The translations under genes were made by a program, and so were the position numbers. 64,000 nt of DNA. Source: a bacterium (GTDB taxonomy: Bacteria > Pseudomonadota > Alphaproteobacteria > Rhizobiales > Aestuariivirgaceae). Below the pieces are notes generated by a model. It searched no databases. It saw nothing but the letters and a program-made list of their open reading frames with translations, and had not been told where the DNA came from. Shown piece after piece: positions 47,941 to 57,847 of this stretch. The first letter of the stretch is position 1, and each line of letters begins with the position of its first letter. Location: contig JALHQC010000011.1 of NCBI GenBank assembly GCA_022842165.1, forward strand, positions 1-64,000, given 5' to 3'.

Positions 47941-48161
47941 TCACATTCCTTTGCCGCCACGCCCCGGCGGAGATTACCCCGGCCAACGCCATTTCCCTAT
48001 ACTACAACAGCTTTTCGCTGCCAGCCGGCCGGTTTGCCAGTTTCGAGGTGAAGTGCCGCCGCGCGCACCGGTTCCACTTGCCATACCATCGACATTCTCA
48101 GGCCGCATTGTTCCTGTTTTGAGACGTCTGAAGTGAGTGGACCGGAGTAGAGTACCCGCAC

Positions 48162-48848
48162 ATGAAGATCGTCGAGATCATCGTCCTCATGGGCACGCAA
48201 TGCGTCAGCCCCATTCAGCATGCACCCATGATGACGGAAGTCAGCAAGGTGCCCTGCGCCGTGGTGATCGAGAAGGATACGGTCACCAGCCAGATGGAGG
48301 TATCGCCTCCCGCTGCGGTCAACCATCCCACCGTGTCGAAAGCCATGGTCCGGCTCTCGGCCCAGACCGGAAACGCCGTTGCGGCAGCGCCCGCGGCACC
48401 TCAACCCTTCCGGATCGAGCCTGCCGCCGCCGCGCGCCGTGCCGCCATTGCCAGCCCCATCATGCCGCCCTTGCCGCCCGGCGCCGGAAAACCCCTGCAG
48501 GAACCGCTTAGCCCGCCTGCCGCCATGGCGCCCGAGGCGGAGACCATCCCGCCCCCCGAACAGCAGGTCGCAAGCCTTGTCGAGGAACCCCAGGACGCAG
48601 CCGCAGCGCCTGAGCCGCCGGAAACCGCCGCAGCACCGCCCGCAAAGCCGGAGGCCAAGGCCAAGCCCGCCAAGCGCAAGAAGGCCGGCCCCTCGCGCAC
48701 GGCGGGCCTCTCCGATCGCTGCAAGGGCACTGCCACGGCCAAATGGTACAAGAACAAGCAGGGCCACATGAAATACCGCTGCGTCTCGGGTTCGCGCTCC
48801 GCCAAGCCGAAAAAGGCTGCCGGCACCCCGGCAAAGGCGCTTTACTAG
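48162..48848 (+). CDS. Hypothetical Pro/Ala-rich protein (228 aa)
   Basis: Low-complexity middle with a compact C-terminal CKGTATAKWYKNKQGHMKYRCVSGSR motif. Confidence 0.55.
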   Translation: MKIVEIIVLMGTQCVSPIQHAPMMTEVSKVPCAVVIEKDTVTSQMEVSPPAAVNHPTVSKAMVRLSAQTGNAVAAAPAAPQPFRIEPAAAARRAAIASPIMPPLPPGAGKPLQEPLSPPAAMAPEAETIPPPEQQVASLVEEPQDAAAAPEPPETAAAPPAKPEAKAKPAKRKKAGPSRTAGLSDRCKGTATAKWYKNKQGHMKYRCVSGSRSAKPKKAAGTPAKALY

Positions 48849-48886
48849 CGGCCGGTTATCGTCTGCCATCGCTGTTCAGGAAAAAG

Positions 48887-48961
48887 TGGTGAGCCCGACG
48901 GGATCCGAACCCGTGACCCTCTGATTAAAAGTCAGATGCTCTACCGCTGAGCTACGGGCCC
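48887..48961 (-). tRNA. tRNA-Lys (anticodon TTT, CCA encoded)
   Basis: Revcomp GGGCCCGTAGCTCAGCGGTAGAGCATCTGACTTTTAATCAGAGGGTCACGGGTTCGGATCCCGTCGGGCTCACCA folds as a cloverleaf; anticodon loop CTTTTAA. Confidence 0.96.
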
Positions 48962-49127
48962 ACTGCCGGAGGTGAACCCCGGCGAACGCGGCGGAACATA
49001 GTGGGGGGCCGGAGTCCGGTCAATAGCGCATTCCGCAACGCGTCATTAAGCACTGGCGTCACATTGTTGCCGTCTGGTACGGGAAATGCTCTCACTCAGG
49101 GGGAGATTCTGTTTTGGCACGGGGCTT

Positions 49128-50486
49128 ATGACCGAGATCGCGATTGTCGTCCTTGCGGCGGGCAAGGGCACGCGGATGAAATCCGAACTGCCGAAGGTTT
49201 TGCACCGCGCTGCTGGCCGCAGCCTGCTAGGCCATGTCCTGCAGGCGGCGAAGGTCTTGTCGCCCTCGCGCGCCGTCATCGTGCGCGGGCCGGATATGGA
49301 CAATGTTGCCGCCGCGGCGCGGGCCGTCTTTCCTGAAGCGGCCTTCGCCACGCAGGCCGAACGCCTCGGCACCGGCCACGCCGTATCGATGGCGATCGAG
49401 CATCTGGCAGGTTTTTCCGGCACGGTGTTGATCCTTTACGGCGACGTTCCGCTCATCACCTCCGCCTCGCTGCAGCGCCTCGCGACGCTCGTGAACGCAC
49501 AGCAGCCGATGGCCGTCCTGGGCTTCGAGGCCGCCAACCCGCATGGCTATGGCCGCCTCATCCGCGACGCCCAGGGCAACGTTGTCGCCATCCGCGAGGA
49601 ACTTGATGCAACACCCGAAGAGCGCCGCATAAGCCTTTGCAATTCCGGCATTATAGCCATCTCGGACAGTCTTCTGGCACAGCTTCTGCCATTGATTGGC
49701 AACGCCAATGCCAAGGGCGAATACTACCTCACCGACCTCGTCGAACTCTGCGCCGCCTCAGGCCATGGCTGCGGCCTTGCCACCTGTAGCGAGGCGGAGG
49801 TCGCAGGCGTCAATGACCGCATCCAGCTCGCCGCCATCGAGGCCACCCTGCAGGCCTCCTACCGCCGCAGGCACATGACCGGCGGCGCCACGCTGGTGGC
49901 CCCGGAGACGGTATTCTTCTCCGCCGATACCGAAGTCGGAAAGGATGTCGTGATCGAGCCCAACGTCGTCTTCGGCCCCGGCGTCACCGTGGGCGACGGG
50001 GCGGAGATCCTGGCCTTCTCGCATATCGAGGGTGCCGTAATCGGGCAGGGCGCCCGCATCGGCCCCTATGCCCGGCTGCGGCCCGGCGCCGAGATCGGCG
50101 AGGACGCCCATATCGGCAACTTCGTGGAAGTGAAAAAAGCCGTCATCGGCAAGGGCGCCAAGGCGAATCACCTGTCCTATATCGGCGATGCGAAGGTCGG
50201 CCCCAAAACCAATATCGGCGCAGGCACCATCACCTGCAATTACGATGGCTACGAGAAACACCTGACCGACATCGGCGCCAATGTCTTCGTCGGCTCCAAC
50301 ACAGCGCTCGTCGCACCCGTGAAGATCGGCGATGGTGTTTCGATTGCGGCGGGCAGCGTCATCACCCGCAACATTCCGGCGGATGCGCTCGCCATGACCC
50401 GCCCCGAACTCGATGTGCGCCCCGGCTGGGCCGCGCGCTACCGCGAAATCAAGGCCGCAAAAAAAGCGGCAAAACTCAAGGGCTAG
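49128..50486 (+). CDS. glmU: Bifunctional UDP-N-acetylglucosamine diphosphorylase/glucosamine-1-phosphate N-acetyltransferase
   Basis: VVLAAGKGTRMKSELPKVLH, left-handed beta-helix repeats, NYDGYEKHLTDIG. Confidence 0.98.
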   Translation: MTEIAIVVLAAGKGTRMKSELPKVLHRAAGRSLLGHVLQAAKVLSPSRAVIVRGPDMDNVAAAARAVFPEAAFATQAERLGTGHAVSMAIEHLAGFSGTVLILYGDVPLITSASLQRLATLVNAQQPMAVLGFEAANPHGYGRLIRDAQGNVVAIREELDATPEERRISLCNSGIIAISDSLLAQLLPLIGNANAKGEYYLTDLVELCAASGHGCGLATCSEAEVAGVNDRIQLAAIEATLQASYRRRHMTGGATLVAPETVFFSADTEVGKDVVIEPNVVFGPGVTVGDGAEILAFSHIEGAVIGQGARIGPYARLRPGAEIGEDAHIGNFVEVKKAVIGKGAKANHLSYIGDAKVGPKTNIGAGTITCNYDGYEKHLTDIGANVFVGSNTALVAPVKIGDGVSIAAGSVITRNIPADALAMTRPELDVRPGWAARYREIKAAKKAAKLKG

Positions 50487-50496
50487 GAACAACACC

Positions 50497-52323
50497 ATGT
50501 GCGGCATCGTCGGCATTCTCGGCAAGGAACCGGTCGCGGGCAATATCGTCGAGGCGCTGCGCCGCCTTGAGTACCGGGGCTATGACTCGGCGGGCGTCGC
50601 CACCCTCGAGAACGGCGCGATCGACCGCCGCCGTGCCGTGGGCAAGCTGAAGAACCTGGCGGAGCTTCTGGCAAGAGAGCCGCTCGCCGGCACCTCCGGC
50701 ATCGGCCACACGCGCTGGGCCACCCATGGCGGCGTCACCGAAACCAACGCCCACCCCCATGTGGTGGGCGATGTCGTCGTCGTTCATAACGGCATCATCG
50801 AAAACTTCCGTACACTGAAGGATGAGTTGATTGCCGGTGGCGCCAGCTTCTCCACCCAGACCGATACCGAAGTCGTGGCCCAGCTTCTGGCCCGCGAGGT
50901 GAAGGGCGGCGTGACCCCGCGCGAGGCGGTGCGCAAGGTCCTCAAGCGTCTCGAAGGCGCATTCGCACTGGCGATCCTGTTCAAGGGCGAGAACAATCTG
51001 CTGATCGGCGCGCGCAATGGCCCGCCGCTGGCCGTCGGCCACGGCGATGGCGAAATGTATCTGGGCTCGGACGCCATAGCGCTTTCGCCCTTCACCAACC
51101 GCATCACCTATCTCGAGGACGGCGATTGGGCGGTGCTCACCCACAACTCGCTCGAGATCTTCGATGCCGAGGATCATCCGATCAGCCGCCCGATGAGCTT
51201 CAGCCAGGCCTCCGCCATGCTGGTGGACAAAGGCAACCACCGCCATTTCATGGCCAAGGAAATCGCCGAACAGCCAGAGGTCATCGGCCACACGCTGGCC
51301 GAATATGTCGACTTCTCGGAACGCGCCATACGGGTCCCCGAGAAGCTGCCCTTCGATTTCAGGACGCTGGACCGTCTCACCATCACCGCCTGCGGCACCG
51401 CATCCTACGCAGGCCTCACCGCCAAATACTGGTTCGAGCGTGTGGCAAGGCTCCCGACCGAGGTCGATATCGCCTCCGAATTCCGCTACCGCGAGGCGCC
51501 GCTTCCGAAGCATGGCCTTGCCATCGTCGTCTCGCAGTCGGGCGAAACCGCCGATACGCTCGCGGCACTTCGCTATTGCAAGCAACAGGGCCAGCATACG
51601 CTGGCAATCGTCAACGTGCCGGAGTCGACCATCGCGCGCGAAAGCGAAATCGTCTTCCGCACCTATGCCGGGCCGGAAATCGGCGTTGCCTCCACCAAGG
51701 CCTTCACCTGCCAGCTCACGGCCCTGGCCTGCCTCGCCATTCTCGCGGGCAAGCTACGCGGCACCATCACGCGCGAACAGGAGAAGGAACTCGTCGGCGC
51801 GCTGATCGAGGCGCCCCGCCATATGACCGAGATCCTGAAGGAAGAAAAGCACATCGCCTCGGTTGCCCGCGAAGTGGCCGCCGCCCGCGACGTGCTGTTC
51901 CTCGGCCGTGGCATCAACTATCCGATTGCGCTGGAAGGTGCGCTGAAGCTCAAGGAAATCTCCTACATCCACGCCGAAGGCTATGCGGCGGGCGAGCTGA
52001 AGCACGGCCCCATCGCGCTGATCGACGAGAATGTGCCGGTCATCGTCATTGCGCCGCATGACGAGCTTTACGAGAAGACCATCTCGAACATGGAGGAGGT
52101 GGCAGCCCGCGGCGGCAAGATCGTGCTGCTGACGGACGATCACGGCGCCGAGCAGAACGGCCACCGCACCTTCCACACCATCCGCGTGCCGAAGGCCCAT
52201 TCCTTCATCAGCCCGCTGCTCTACGCCGTGCCGGTGCAGCTTCTTGCCTATCATGCCGCCATCTTCATCGGCACCGATGTCGATCAGCCGCGCAACCTCG
52301 CGAAATCCGTCACGGTGGAGTGA
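50497..52323 (+). CDS. glmS: Glutamine-fructose-6-phosphate aminotransferase (isomerizing)
   Basis: MCGIVGILG, HTRWATHGGVTETNAHPH, SIS domains. Confidence 0.99.
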   Translation: MCGIVGILGKEPVAGNIVEALRRLEYRGYDSAGVATLENGAIDRRRAVGKLKNLAELLAREPLAGTSGIGHTRWATHGGVTETNAHPHVVGDVVVVHNGIIENFRTLKDELIAGGASFSTQTDTEVVAQLLAREVKGGVTPREAVRKVLKRLEGAFALAILFKGENNLLIGARNGPPLAVGHGDGEMYLGSDAIALSPFTNRITYLEDGDWAVLTHNSLEIFDAEDHPISRPMSFSQASAMLVDKGNHRHFMAKEIAEQPEVIGHTLAEYVDFSERAIRVPEKLPFDFRTLDRLTITACGTASYAGLTAKYWFERVARLPTEVDIASEFRYREAPLPKHGLAIVVSQSGETADTLAALRYCKQQGQHTLAIVNVPESTIARESEIVFRTYAGPEIGVASTKAFTCQLTALACLAILAGKLRGTITREQEKELVGALIEAPRHMTEILKEEKHIASVAREVAAARDVLFLGRGINYPIALEGALKLKEISYIHAEGYAAGELKHGPIALIDENVPVIVIAPHDELYEKTISNMEEVAARGGKIVLLTDDHGAEQNGHRTFHTIRVPKAHSFISPLLYAVPVQLLAYHAAIFIGTDVDQPRNLAKSVTVE

Positions 52324-53539
52324 CGGGTTCCTTTTCCTTCAGCGTGAGGAAATAGGCGAAGGTCGCCGCCAGCAGCGCGGCGCAGATGAAGAAGCCAGCC
52401 CCCGGGCTCACCAGCACCGGGTTGGGCTTCATGAACCAGCCAAAGGCCTGCGCGAAGAAGAACGTGCCGACGAGACTGCCAATGGCCTGCAGGCTGGCGA
52501 TGCCGCCCTGCAACTCGCCCTGTGCATTTTCCGGCGCCTCGCGCGACATCAGCGCCGTCAGCGCCGGCTGTGCGAAGCCCTCCGGCGCATGGACGAGAAA
52601 CAGCAGGATCACGATGCCGATCCCCGGCGCCACGCCATAGCCGATGGCCGCGACGATCGAAGTCGACAACGCCAGGATCACCGTGTTCCACTCGCCCAGA
52701 GCCTTCACCACCGGCCCGGTGAGAAAGCCCTGCGTGATCGCCATGACGAGGCCGAACGCGGCGAGCGTCAGCCCGATCGTGGCCTCCGTCCAGCCGAAAC
52801 GGGCGATGCCCCAGAACGACCAGATCGCCGGATAAACCGAGGTCGCCGCGAAATAGCCGAACATGATGATGCCCAGCGGCACCACGCCCTTGTAGCTCGC
52901 AAACACCTTGAGAGCGCCGACGGGGTTCGACCGGGCGAGCGAGAAGGGCCGGCGCTTGGCGCGGTCCAGTGTCTCCGGTAGCACGAACCAGCCATAGGCA
53001 AAGTTGGCAATCGATAGCCCGGCCGCCACGAAGAAGGGAACGCGCGGGCCGAACTCGCCCAGCAATCCGCCGATCGCCGGTCCCACGATGAAGCCCAATC
53101 CGAAGGCGGCGCCCATCATGCCAAAGGCCTTGGCGCGTTCCTCGGGCGTGGTGATGTCGGCCAGATAGGCATTGGCCGTGGTGTAGGATGCCCCGCACAC
53201 GCCCGCGATCAGCCGTCCGATGAACAGCCAGATCAGGCTCGGCGCGAAGGCCATCAGAAGATAGTCGACGGCGAGCCCGAATACCGAAAGCAGAAGAACC
53301 GGACGCCGGCCATAGGCGTCCGACAGGTTGCCGATTGTCGGCCCGAACAGGAACTGCGTCAGCCCATAGGCGACGAAGAGCCAGCCGTTCCAGGCGGAAG
53401 CGCCGGCAAGGTCGCTGCCGCTCACCTCCTCGATGAGTCGCGGCAGCACCGGCCAGATGAGCCCGATTCCCACCATGTCGAGAAACACGGTGACGAACAC
53501 GAAGGCCACGGCAAATTTGGCCGGAGGTTTCGGCAACAT
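52310..53539 (-). CDS. MFS transporter, TetA/TCR-like
   Basis: [37 protein letters not shown]; 12 TM pattern; overlaps glmS end. Confidence 0.88.
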   Translation of the reverse strand: MLPKPPAKFAVAFVFVTVFLDMVGIGLIWPVLPRLIEEVSGSDLAGASAWNGWLFVAYGLTQFLFGPTIGNLSDAYGRRPVLLLSVFGLAVDYLLMAFAPSLIWLFIGRLIAGVCGASYTTANAYLADITTPEERAKAFGMMGAAFGLGFIVGPAIGGLLGEFGPRVPFFVAAGLSIANFAYGWFVLPETLDRAKRRPFSLARSNPVGALKVFASYKGVVPLGIIMFGYFAATSVYPAIWSFWGIARFGWTEATIGLTLAAFGLVMAITQGFLTGPVVKALGEWNTVILALSTSIVAAIGYGVAPGIGIVILLFLVHAPEGFAQPALTALMSREAPENAQGELQGGIASLQAIGSLVGTFFFAQAFGWFMKPNPVLVSPGAGFFICAALLAATFAYFLTLKEKEPVTPP

Positions 53540-53630
53540 GGAATGTCTCTTGTTGAAGGAGCGCCGCTCTTAGAGCAATCGACCAGGTTCCGCCAGAGTC
53601 CGGTGGATCAGATGCTGTCGGCGGCTGTCA

Positions 53631-53972
53631 TCAGTGGTGATGGTGGCGGTCGCGCGGCAGATAGGATTTGCGCCGCGAATCGAAGCCGTCGAAATAGTCC
53701 CGCACCTGCGGATGGCGCACCGGCTCGCCCGTATCGTCCACCAAGAGGTTCTGCTCCGAGACATAGGCCACATATTCCGTGTCCTCGTTCTCGGCCAGCA
53801 GGTGGTAGAAGGGCTGATCCTTCCGCGGGCGGATTTCTTCCGGAATCGAGTTCCACCACTCCTCGGTATTGTTGAAAACCGGGTCGACGTCGAAGATCAC
53901 GCCGCGGAATGAGAACAGCCGGTGCCTTACAACCTGTCCGATTCCGAATTTTGCACTCGAGGAATTGCCCAT
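53631..53972 (-). CDS. hspQ: Heat shock protein HspQ
   Basis: AKFGIGQVVRHRLFSFRGVIFDVDPVFNNTEEWWNSIP...QPFYHLLAENEDTEYVAYVSEQNLL. Confidence 0.93.
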   Translation of the reverse strand: MGNSSSAKFGIGQVVRHRLFSFRGVIFDVDPVFNNTEEWWNSIPEEIRPRKDQPFYHLLAENEDTEYVAYVSEQNLLVDDTGEPVRHPQVRDYFDGFDSRRKSYLPRDRHHHH

Positions 53973-54041
53973 AACAAATGATTGCCAAGCCAGCGCCCGG
54001 AAGGCAAGAGGCTTGGGCATTACGGGTTATCCTGCTTCGAA

Positions 54042-54995
54042 ATGTCTGAAATCCTCAACCTTGCCATGCCGTTCTTCGGCCTCATCCTGCTCGGCGTCTT
54101 CGCGGCGCGGCGCTGGAGTGCGGATGACGGCGGGCTTGTCTGGCTCAACATCTTCCTCGTCTACTTCTCGCTGCCCGCTCTGATCTTCCTGATTGTATCG
54201 GCAGCTCCCTTCGAGCAGATCCTGAACTGGCCCTTCGTCACCGCCACGGTGTCCGTCACCATATTCGCCTTCCTCGCCATCGTCGTGGCCTCGCGCTGGT
54301 TGTTCGCCACACCGCTGAAAACCGCAACCCTGCAGGGTACGGCCGGAAGCTATGGCAATGTCGGATACATGGGCCTGCCGCTGGCGGTCGCCTTCTTTGG
54401 TCCCGAGGCCGCCGTTCCGGCCGCACTGGTCTTCTGTTTCGACTGCGCGGGTCAGTTCATCCTCACAGCCTTCCTGGCAACGCTCGCCCATGAACGGAAC
54501 GAGGAAGCACACTGGGGCGAGGTGACACTGAAGATCCTGAACCAGGTCTTCACGCACCCCTTCATCGTTGCCACCGCCTTGGGGATTTTCGCTTCCGCTG
54601 TTCAGTTCAAGGCACCGGGCGCTGTCGGGACCTTGCTCGACATGCTGATGCGGGCGGCAGGGCCAACGGCACTGTTCGCGCTAGGGGTTACCGTCGGCAT
54701 GCGGAAGTTCGAAGGCTTCGGGCCGGAGCTTGGATTGGTCGCCGGCATGAAGGTGATCCTGCAGCCCGTTCTTGCCCTGGCTGTGGTCAGCCAGGTTCCA
54801 GGCATCGAGCCCTTGTGGCTCCACGTCGCGGTCATGATGGCCGCACTTCCGACCGCGTCCAACGCCTTCATTCTGGCCAGCCAGTACAAGACCTATATCG
54901 AAGGCGCATCGACCGCAGTCATCGTGACGACGCTTGCCTCCGCGCTCACCATTCCGGCGATCATCTACGCGATCAAGGCCGGGCTGCTGCCCTAG
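54042..54995 (+). CDS. AEC (auxin efflux carrier) family transporter
   Basis: LQGTAGSYGNVGYMGLPLAVAFFG; about 10 TM. Confidence 0.9.
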   Translation: MSEILNLAMPFFGLILLGVFAARRWSADDGGLVWLNIFLVYFSLPALIFLIVSAAPFEQILNWPFVTATVSVTIFAFLAIVVASRWLFATPLKTATLQGTAGSYGNVGYMGLPLAVAFFGPEAAVPAALVFCFDCAGQFILTAFLATLAHERNEEAHWGEVTLKILNQVFTHPFIVATALGIFASAVQFKAPGAVGTLLDMLMRAAGPTALFALGVTVGMRKFEGFGPELGLVAGMKVILQPVLALAVVSQVPGIEPLWLHVAVMMAALPTASNAFILASQYKTYIEGASTAVIVTTLASALTIPAIIYAIKAGLLP

Positions 54996-55041
54996 CGCAT
55001 TGGGCGAGCAAGTGGTTTCACTTGCGACGCGAAAAATGCGC
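54995..55041. repeat. Nested intergenic palindrome (Rhizobiales-like small repeat)
   Basis: GCGCAT...GCAAGTG-gttt-CACTTGC...ATGCGC. Confidence 0.6.
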
Positions 55042-55068
55042 CAGATTCAAAGTTTCCGACCAACTTAT

Positions 55069-55088
55069 CGGCGGTCAATTGACCGCCG
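55069..55088. repeat. Perfect 20-bp palindrome with no loop
   Basis: CGGCGGTCAATTGACCGCCG. Confidence 0.75.
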
Positions 55089-55094
55089 GTTGCT

Positions 55095-56279
55095 CTAGGC
55101 CGCCCGCATCCGCCGCGGCAGGTTGGCGGTAGGCGCCAGTCCGTAGCTCATCACCGCCCGCCGGAGAGGACCGAACTGTGAAAGCAGCGCCATCCCGGCG
55201 GCGCGTCCCGCCTCCATTGCCACAAAGCCCGACAGCAGAGAGCGGTTCATGAGATCGATCACCTGCTGGCGCGGCTGCACGTCGCGCCGCCGCAGCGCAT
55301 CGTATTCGGCAAGGACCGAGGCCTGGCCCGGGTCGTCCTCGCCCTCCATGAGGTCGGCGGCCTGGGCCGCGTCGCGAAGCGACATGTTGAGACCCTGCGC
55401 GCCGATCGGCGGCACCACATGCGCGGCCTCGCCGATGAGGATGATGCGGTTCCGTGCGAAGTCCCGCGCCACTAGGCCCTGCATGGGAAAAAGCTTGCGC
55501 GGCCCAATGTTGGAAATGCGCCCCAACTCGCCATGCGTGCCGATCTGGATTTCGGTTGCAAGCTCGTCGTCCGAAAGCGCCATCAGTGCGGCAGCCCGCG
55601 CCGGGCGTTCCATCCACACGAGGCTTGAGCGGTTACCCGGCATCGGGACCGTCGTGAATGGCCCGGCCCCCTTGTGATATTCGGTCGAGATGCCGTCATG
55701 CCGCCCGCTATGGTCGAAGCTCGTCGCCAGTGCCGACTGGTCATAGGCCCAGCCATTGATCTTGATGCCCGCCGCCTCGCGCATGATCGAATTGCGCCCG
55801 TCCGCGGCCAGCGCGACCCGTGCCTCGATGCGCTCGCCCGCCGCCGTCGTCACGCTGACGCTGTTGGATGAGGTGACGGCTAAAGCCGCATCCGATCCGG
55901 TGATCGTCACGCCAAGCTCCTGCGCACGCGCGTGCAGGGCAGGGATCAGCAGTCCCAGCGGGAAATTCCAGCCGAAAGCCTCTTCGCCCAACTCCGCCGG
56001 ATCGAAGGTGATGGCCGGCGCCTTGAACATCGAGCCCGTGTCATCGACCAGCCGCAGCTTCAGCAGCGCCTGCGTCTGGCTCTTCAGTGTGCCCGGCCAC
56101 AGTCCCAGATGCATTAGCAGGCGTATCGAAGGTTGCATTAGCGCCACCGTCCGGGGGTCGCTGGCATCGCCCTTGTCGCGCGCCACCAGCGCCACGCGCC
56201 GCCCGTCGAGCGCCAGCAGGCAGGCGGCTGAAAGCCCCGCCGGGCCCGCGCCGGCGACGATCACATCGAACTCACTCAT
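55095..56279 (-). CDS. FAD-dependent monooxygenase, UbiH/UbiF/COQ6 family
   Basis: FDVIVAGAGPAGLSAACLLALDGRRVALVARD, RIILIGEAAHVVPPIGAQGLNMSLRDAAQ. Confidence 0.92.
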   Translation of the reverse strand: MSEFDVIVAGAGPAGLSAACLLALDGRRVALVARDKGDASDPRTVALMQPSIRLLMHLGLWPGTLKSQTQALLKLRLVDDTGSMFKAPAITFDPAELGEEAFGWNFPLGLLIPALHARAQELGVTITGSDAALAVTSSNSVSVTTAAGERIEARVALAADGRNSIMREAAGIKINGWAYDQSALATSFDHSGRHDGISTEYHKGAGPFTTVPMPGNRSSLVWMERPARAAALMALSDDELATEIQIGTHGELGRISNIGPRKLFPMQGLVARDFARNRIILIGEAAHVVPPIGAQGLNMSLRDAAQAADLMEGEDDPGQASVLAEYDALRRRDVQPRQQVIDLMNRSLLSGFVAMEAGRAAGMALLSQFGPLRRAVMSYGLAPTANLPRRMRAA

Positions 56280-56347
56280 GGCGCTCACACATGATGATGA
56301 AACTGGACTCTCAGCCCCGGGGTTTCAAGTCCGCGATTGCCGCAGCC

Positions 56348-56962
56348 TCACTTTGCCTGCAGCGCTGTTTTCACCATGCTGTCGCGCTTGGAAAACGCGT
56401 CATGAAAGGCCTGCAGGGCAGGGCGTCCGTTCCGCCAGCCGAGGTCGCCGAGGCGGAAATCAAGGTACGAAAGGCTCACGGCAGCGGCGATCGAACCCGC
56501 ATTCAGGCTGCCGAGCGTGTCGCCCCAGTTGCGGTCGAGATCATCAAGCGCCGCGTTGATGCGCGCCACCGTCCGCGTCATCCAGTCCTGCCATTGCAGG
56601 CCCTTGGGCCTGACCCCCGTCTCGTAGCGGTAGGCGACGGCGGAATCAGAAAGCCCCTGTCCCAGCGCCTGCAGCGTCAGCACCTTGAAGCGCCTGACCG
56701 GCTCATCCGGAATGACTTCCGCGTTTCCGGCGACATGCGCGAGATATTCGATGATCACCCGGCTATCGAATATGCCGTGCCCATGATCGGTCTCGAGAAC
56801 GGGAATCTTGCCAATGGGCGAGAGCGCGCTGAGCCTGGCGTTCACCTCCGTCGGCTTCACCGGCTCGACGATATGCTCGATCTTGCTTCCAAGGCCAACC
56901 TCATGCGCGGTGACGACGGTCATGCGCACGAAGGGAGAAATCAAGTCGCCGTAGATCTTCAT
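56348..56962 (-). CDS. Glutathione S-transferase family protein
   Basis: ISPFVRMTVVTAHEVGL ... ALSPIGKIPVLETDHG. Confidence 0.9.
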   Translation of the reverse strand: MKIYGDLISPFVRMTVVTAHEVGLGSKIEHIVEPVKPTEVNARLSALSPIGKIPVLETDHGHGIFDSRVIIEYLAHVAGNAEVIPDEPVRRFKVLTLQALGQGLSDSAVAYRYETGVRPKGLQWQDWMTRTVARINAALDDLDRNWGDTLGSLNAGSIAAAVSLSYLDFRLGDLGWRNGRPALQAFHDAFSKRDSMVKTALQAK

Positions 56963-57040
56963 GGGGCAGGCACTCCTCGATCAATTCTGATCGAGGAACC
57001 TAGAACAGACCGGCGCGCGGCGGAAGCCCGAAACCTCGTA

Positions 57041-57748
57041 TCAATATTTCCGCATCAGACCGATCAGCCGGCCCTGCACCCGCACCCGGTCCGGCCCGAA
57101 AATCCGCGTCTCATAGGCCGTATTGGCGGCTTCGAGCGCCACCGAATCGCCCTTGCGGCGAAGGCGTTTCAGAGTTGCTTCCTCGTCATCCACCAGCGCC
57201 ACGACGATATCGCCGTTATGCGCCGTGTCGCCCTTGCGGATGATGACGGTGTCGCCGTCGAAGATCCCGGCCTCGATCATCGAATCGCCCTTGACCTCCA
57301 GCGCGAAGTGCTCGCCACCGCCCAGCATCTCGGGCGGAACGGTGATGTTGGCCGTATGGTCCTGAATGGCGGAAATCGGCACGCCCGCCGCGATCCGCCC
57401 CATCATCGGCACCACCGCCGCGCGCGGCGAACCGTCGTTCGAGGCCGCCAGCGGTTTCACCCGGCCGAGGTTGCCCTGGATGACGCTTGGCGTGAATCCG
57501 CCCGCCTTCTTCGGCGTAAGGCTCGGCGAATGGCTGTCCGGCAGCTTGACCACCTCCAAGGCACGCGCCCGGTTCGGCATGCGCTTGAGGAAACCGCGTT
57601 CCTCCAGTGCCACGATCAGCCGGTGGACGCCCGACTTTGACTGGAGATTAAGCGCTTCCTTCATTTCCTCGAAGGAGGGCGGCACGCCTTCCTCCTTCAA
57701 GCGTTCATTGATGAACAGAAGGAGTTCGAGTTGCTTGCGCGTCAGCAT
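57041..57748 (-). CDS. lexA: LexA repressor
   Basis: [33 protein letters not shown]; cleavage site [12 protein letters not shown] and [10 protein letters not shown]. Confidence 0.98.
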   Translation of the reverse strand: MLTRKQLELLLFINERLKEEGVPPSFEEMKEALNLQSKSGVHRLIVALEERGFLKRMPNRARALEVVKLPDSHSPSLTPKKAGGFTPSVIQGNLGRVKPLAASNDGSPRAAVVPMMGRIAAGVPISAIQDHTANITVPPEMLGGGEHFALEVKGDSMIEAGIFDGDTVIIRKGDTAHNGDIVVALVDDEEATLKRLRRKGDSVALEAANTAYETRIFGPDRVRVQGRLIGLMRKY

Positions 57749-57753
57749 GGCCA

Positions 57754-57768
57754 GTTCTTCCCACGTTC
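57754..57768. promoter_or_regulatory. LexA (SOS) box at the lexA translation start
   Basis: GTTC-TTCCCAC-GTTC, exact GTTCN7GTTC (GAAC-GTGGGAA-GAAC on the lexA coding strand). Confidence 0.75.
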
Positions 57769-57847
57769 AGGTCCCGGAATCGGAACATATCTGAAACAAA
57801 CATATCCGTTGCCATTTAGTTCTGCAACTGTTTACTTTCTGTAACGT

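Noticed and set aside
53631-53645. Natural HHHH C-terminus of HspQ
   Set aside because: Probably trivial sequence drift at the C-terminus; metal binding would be pure speculation
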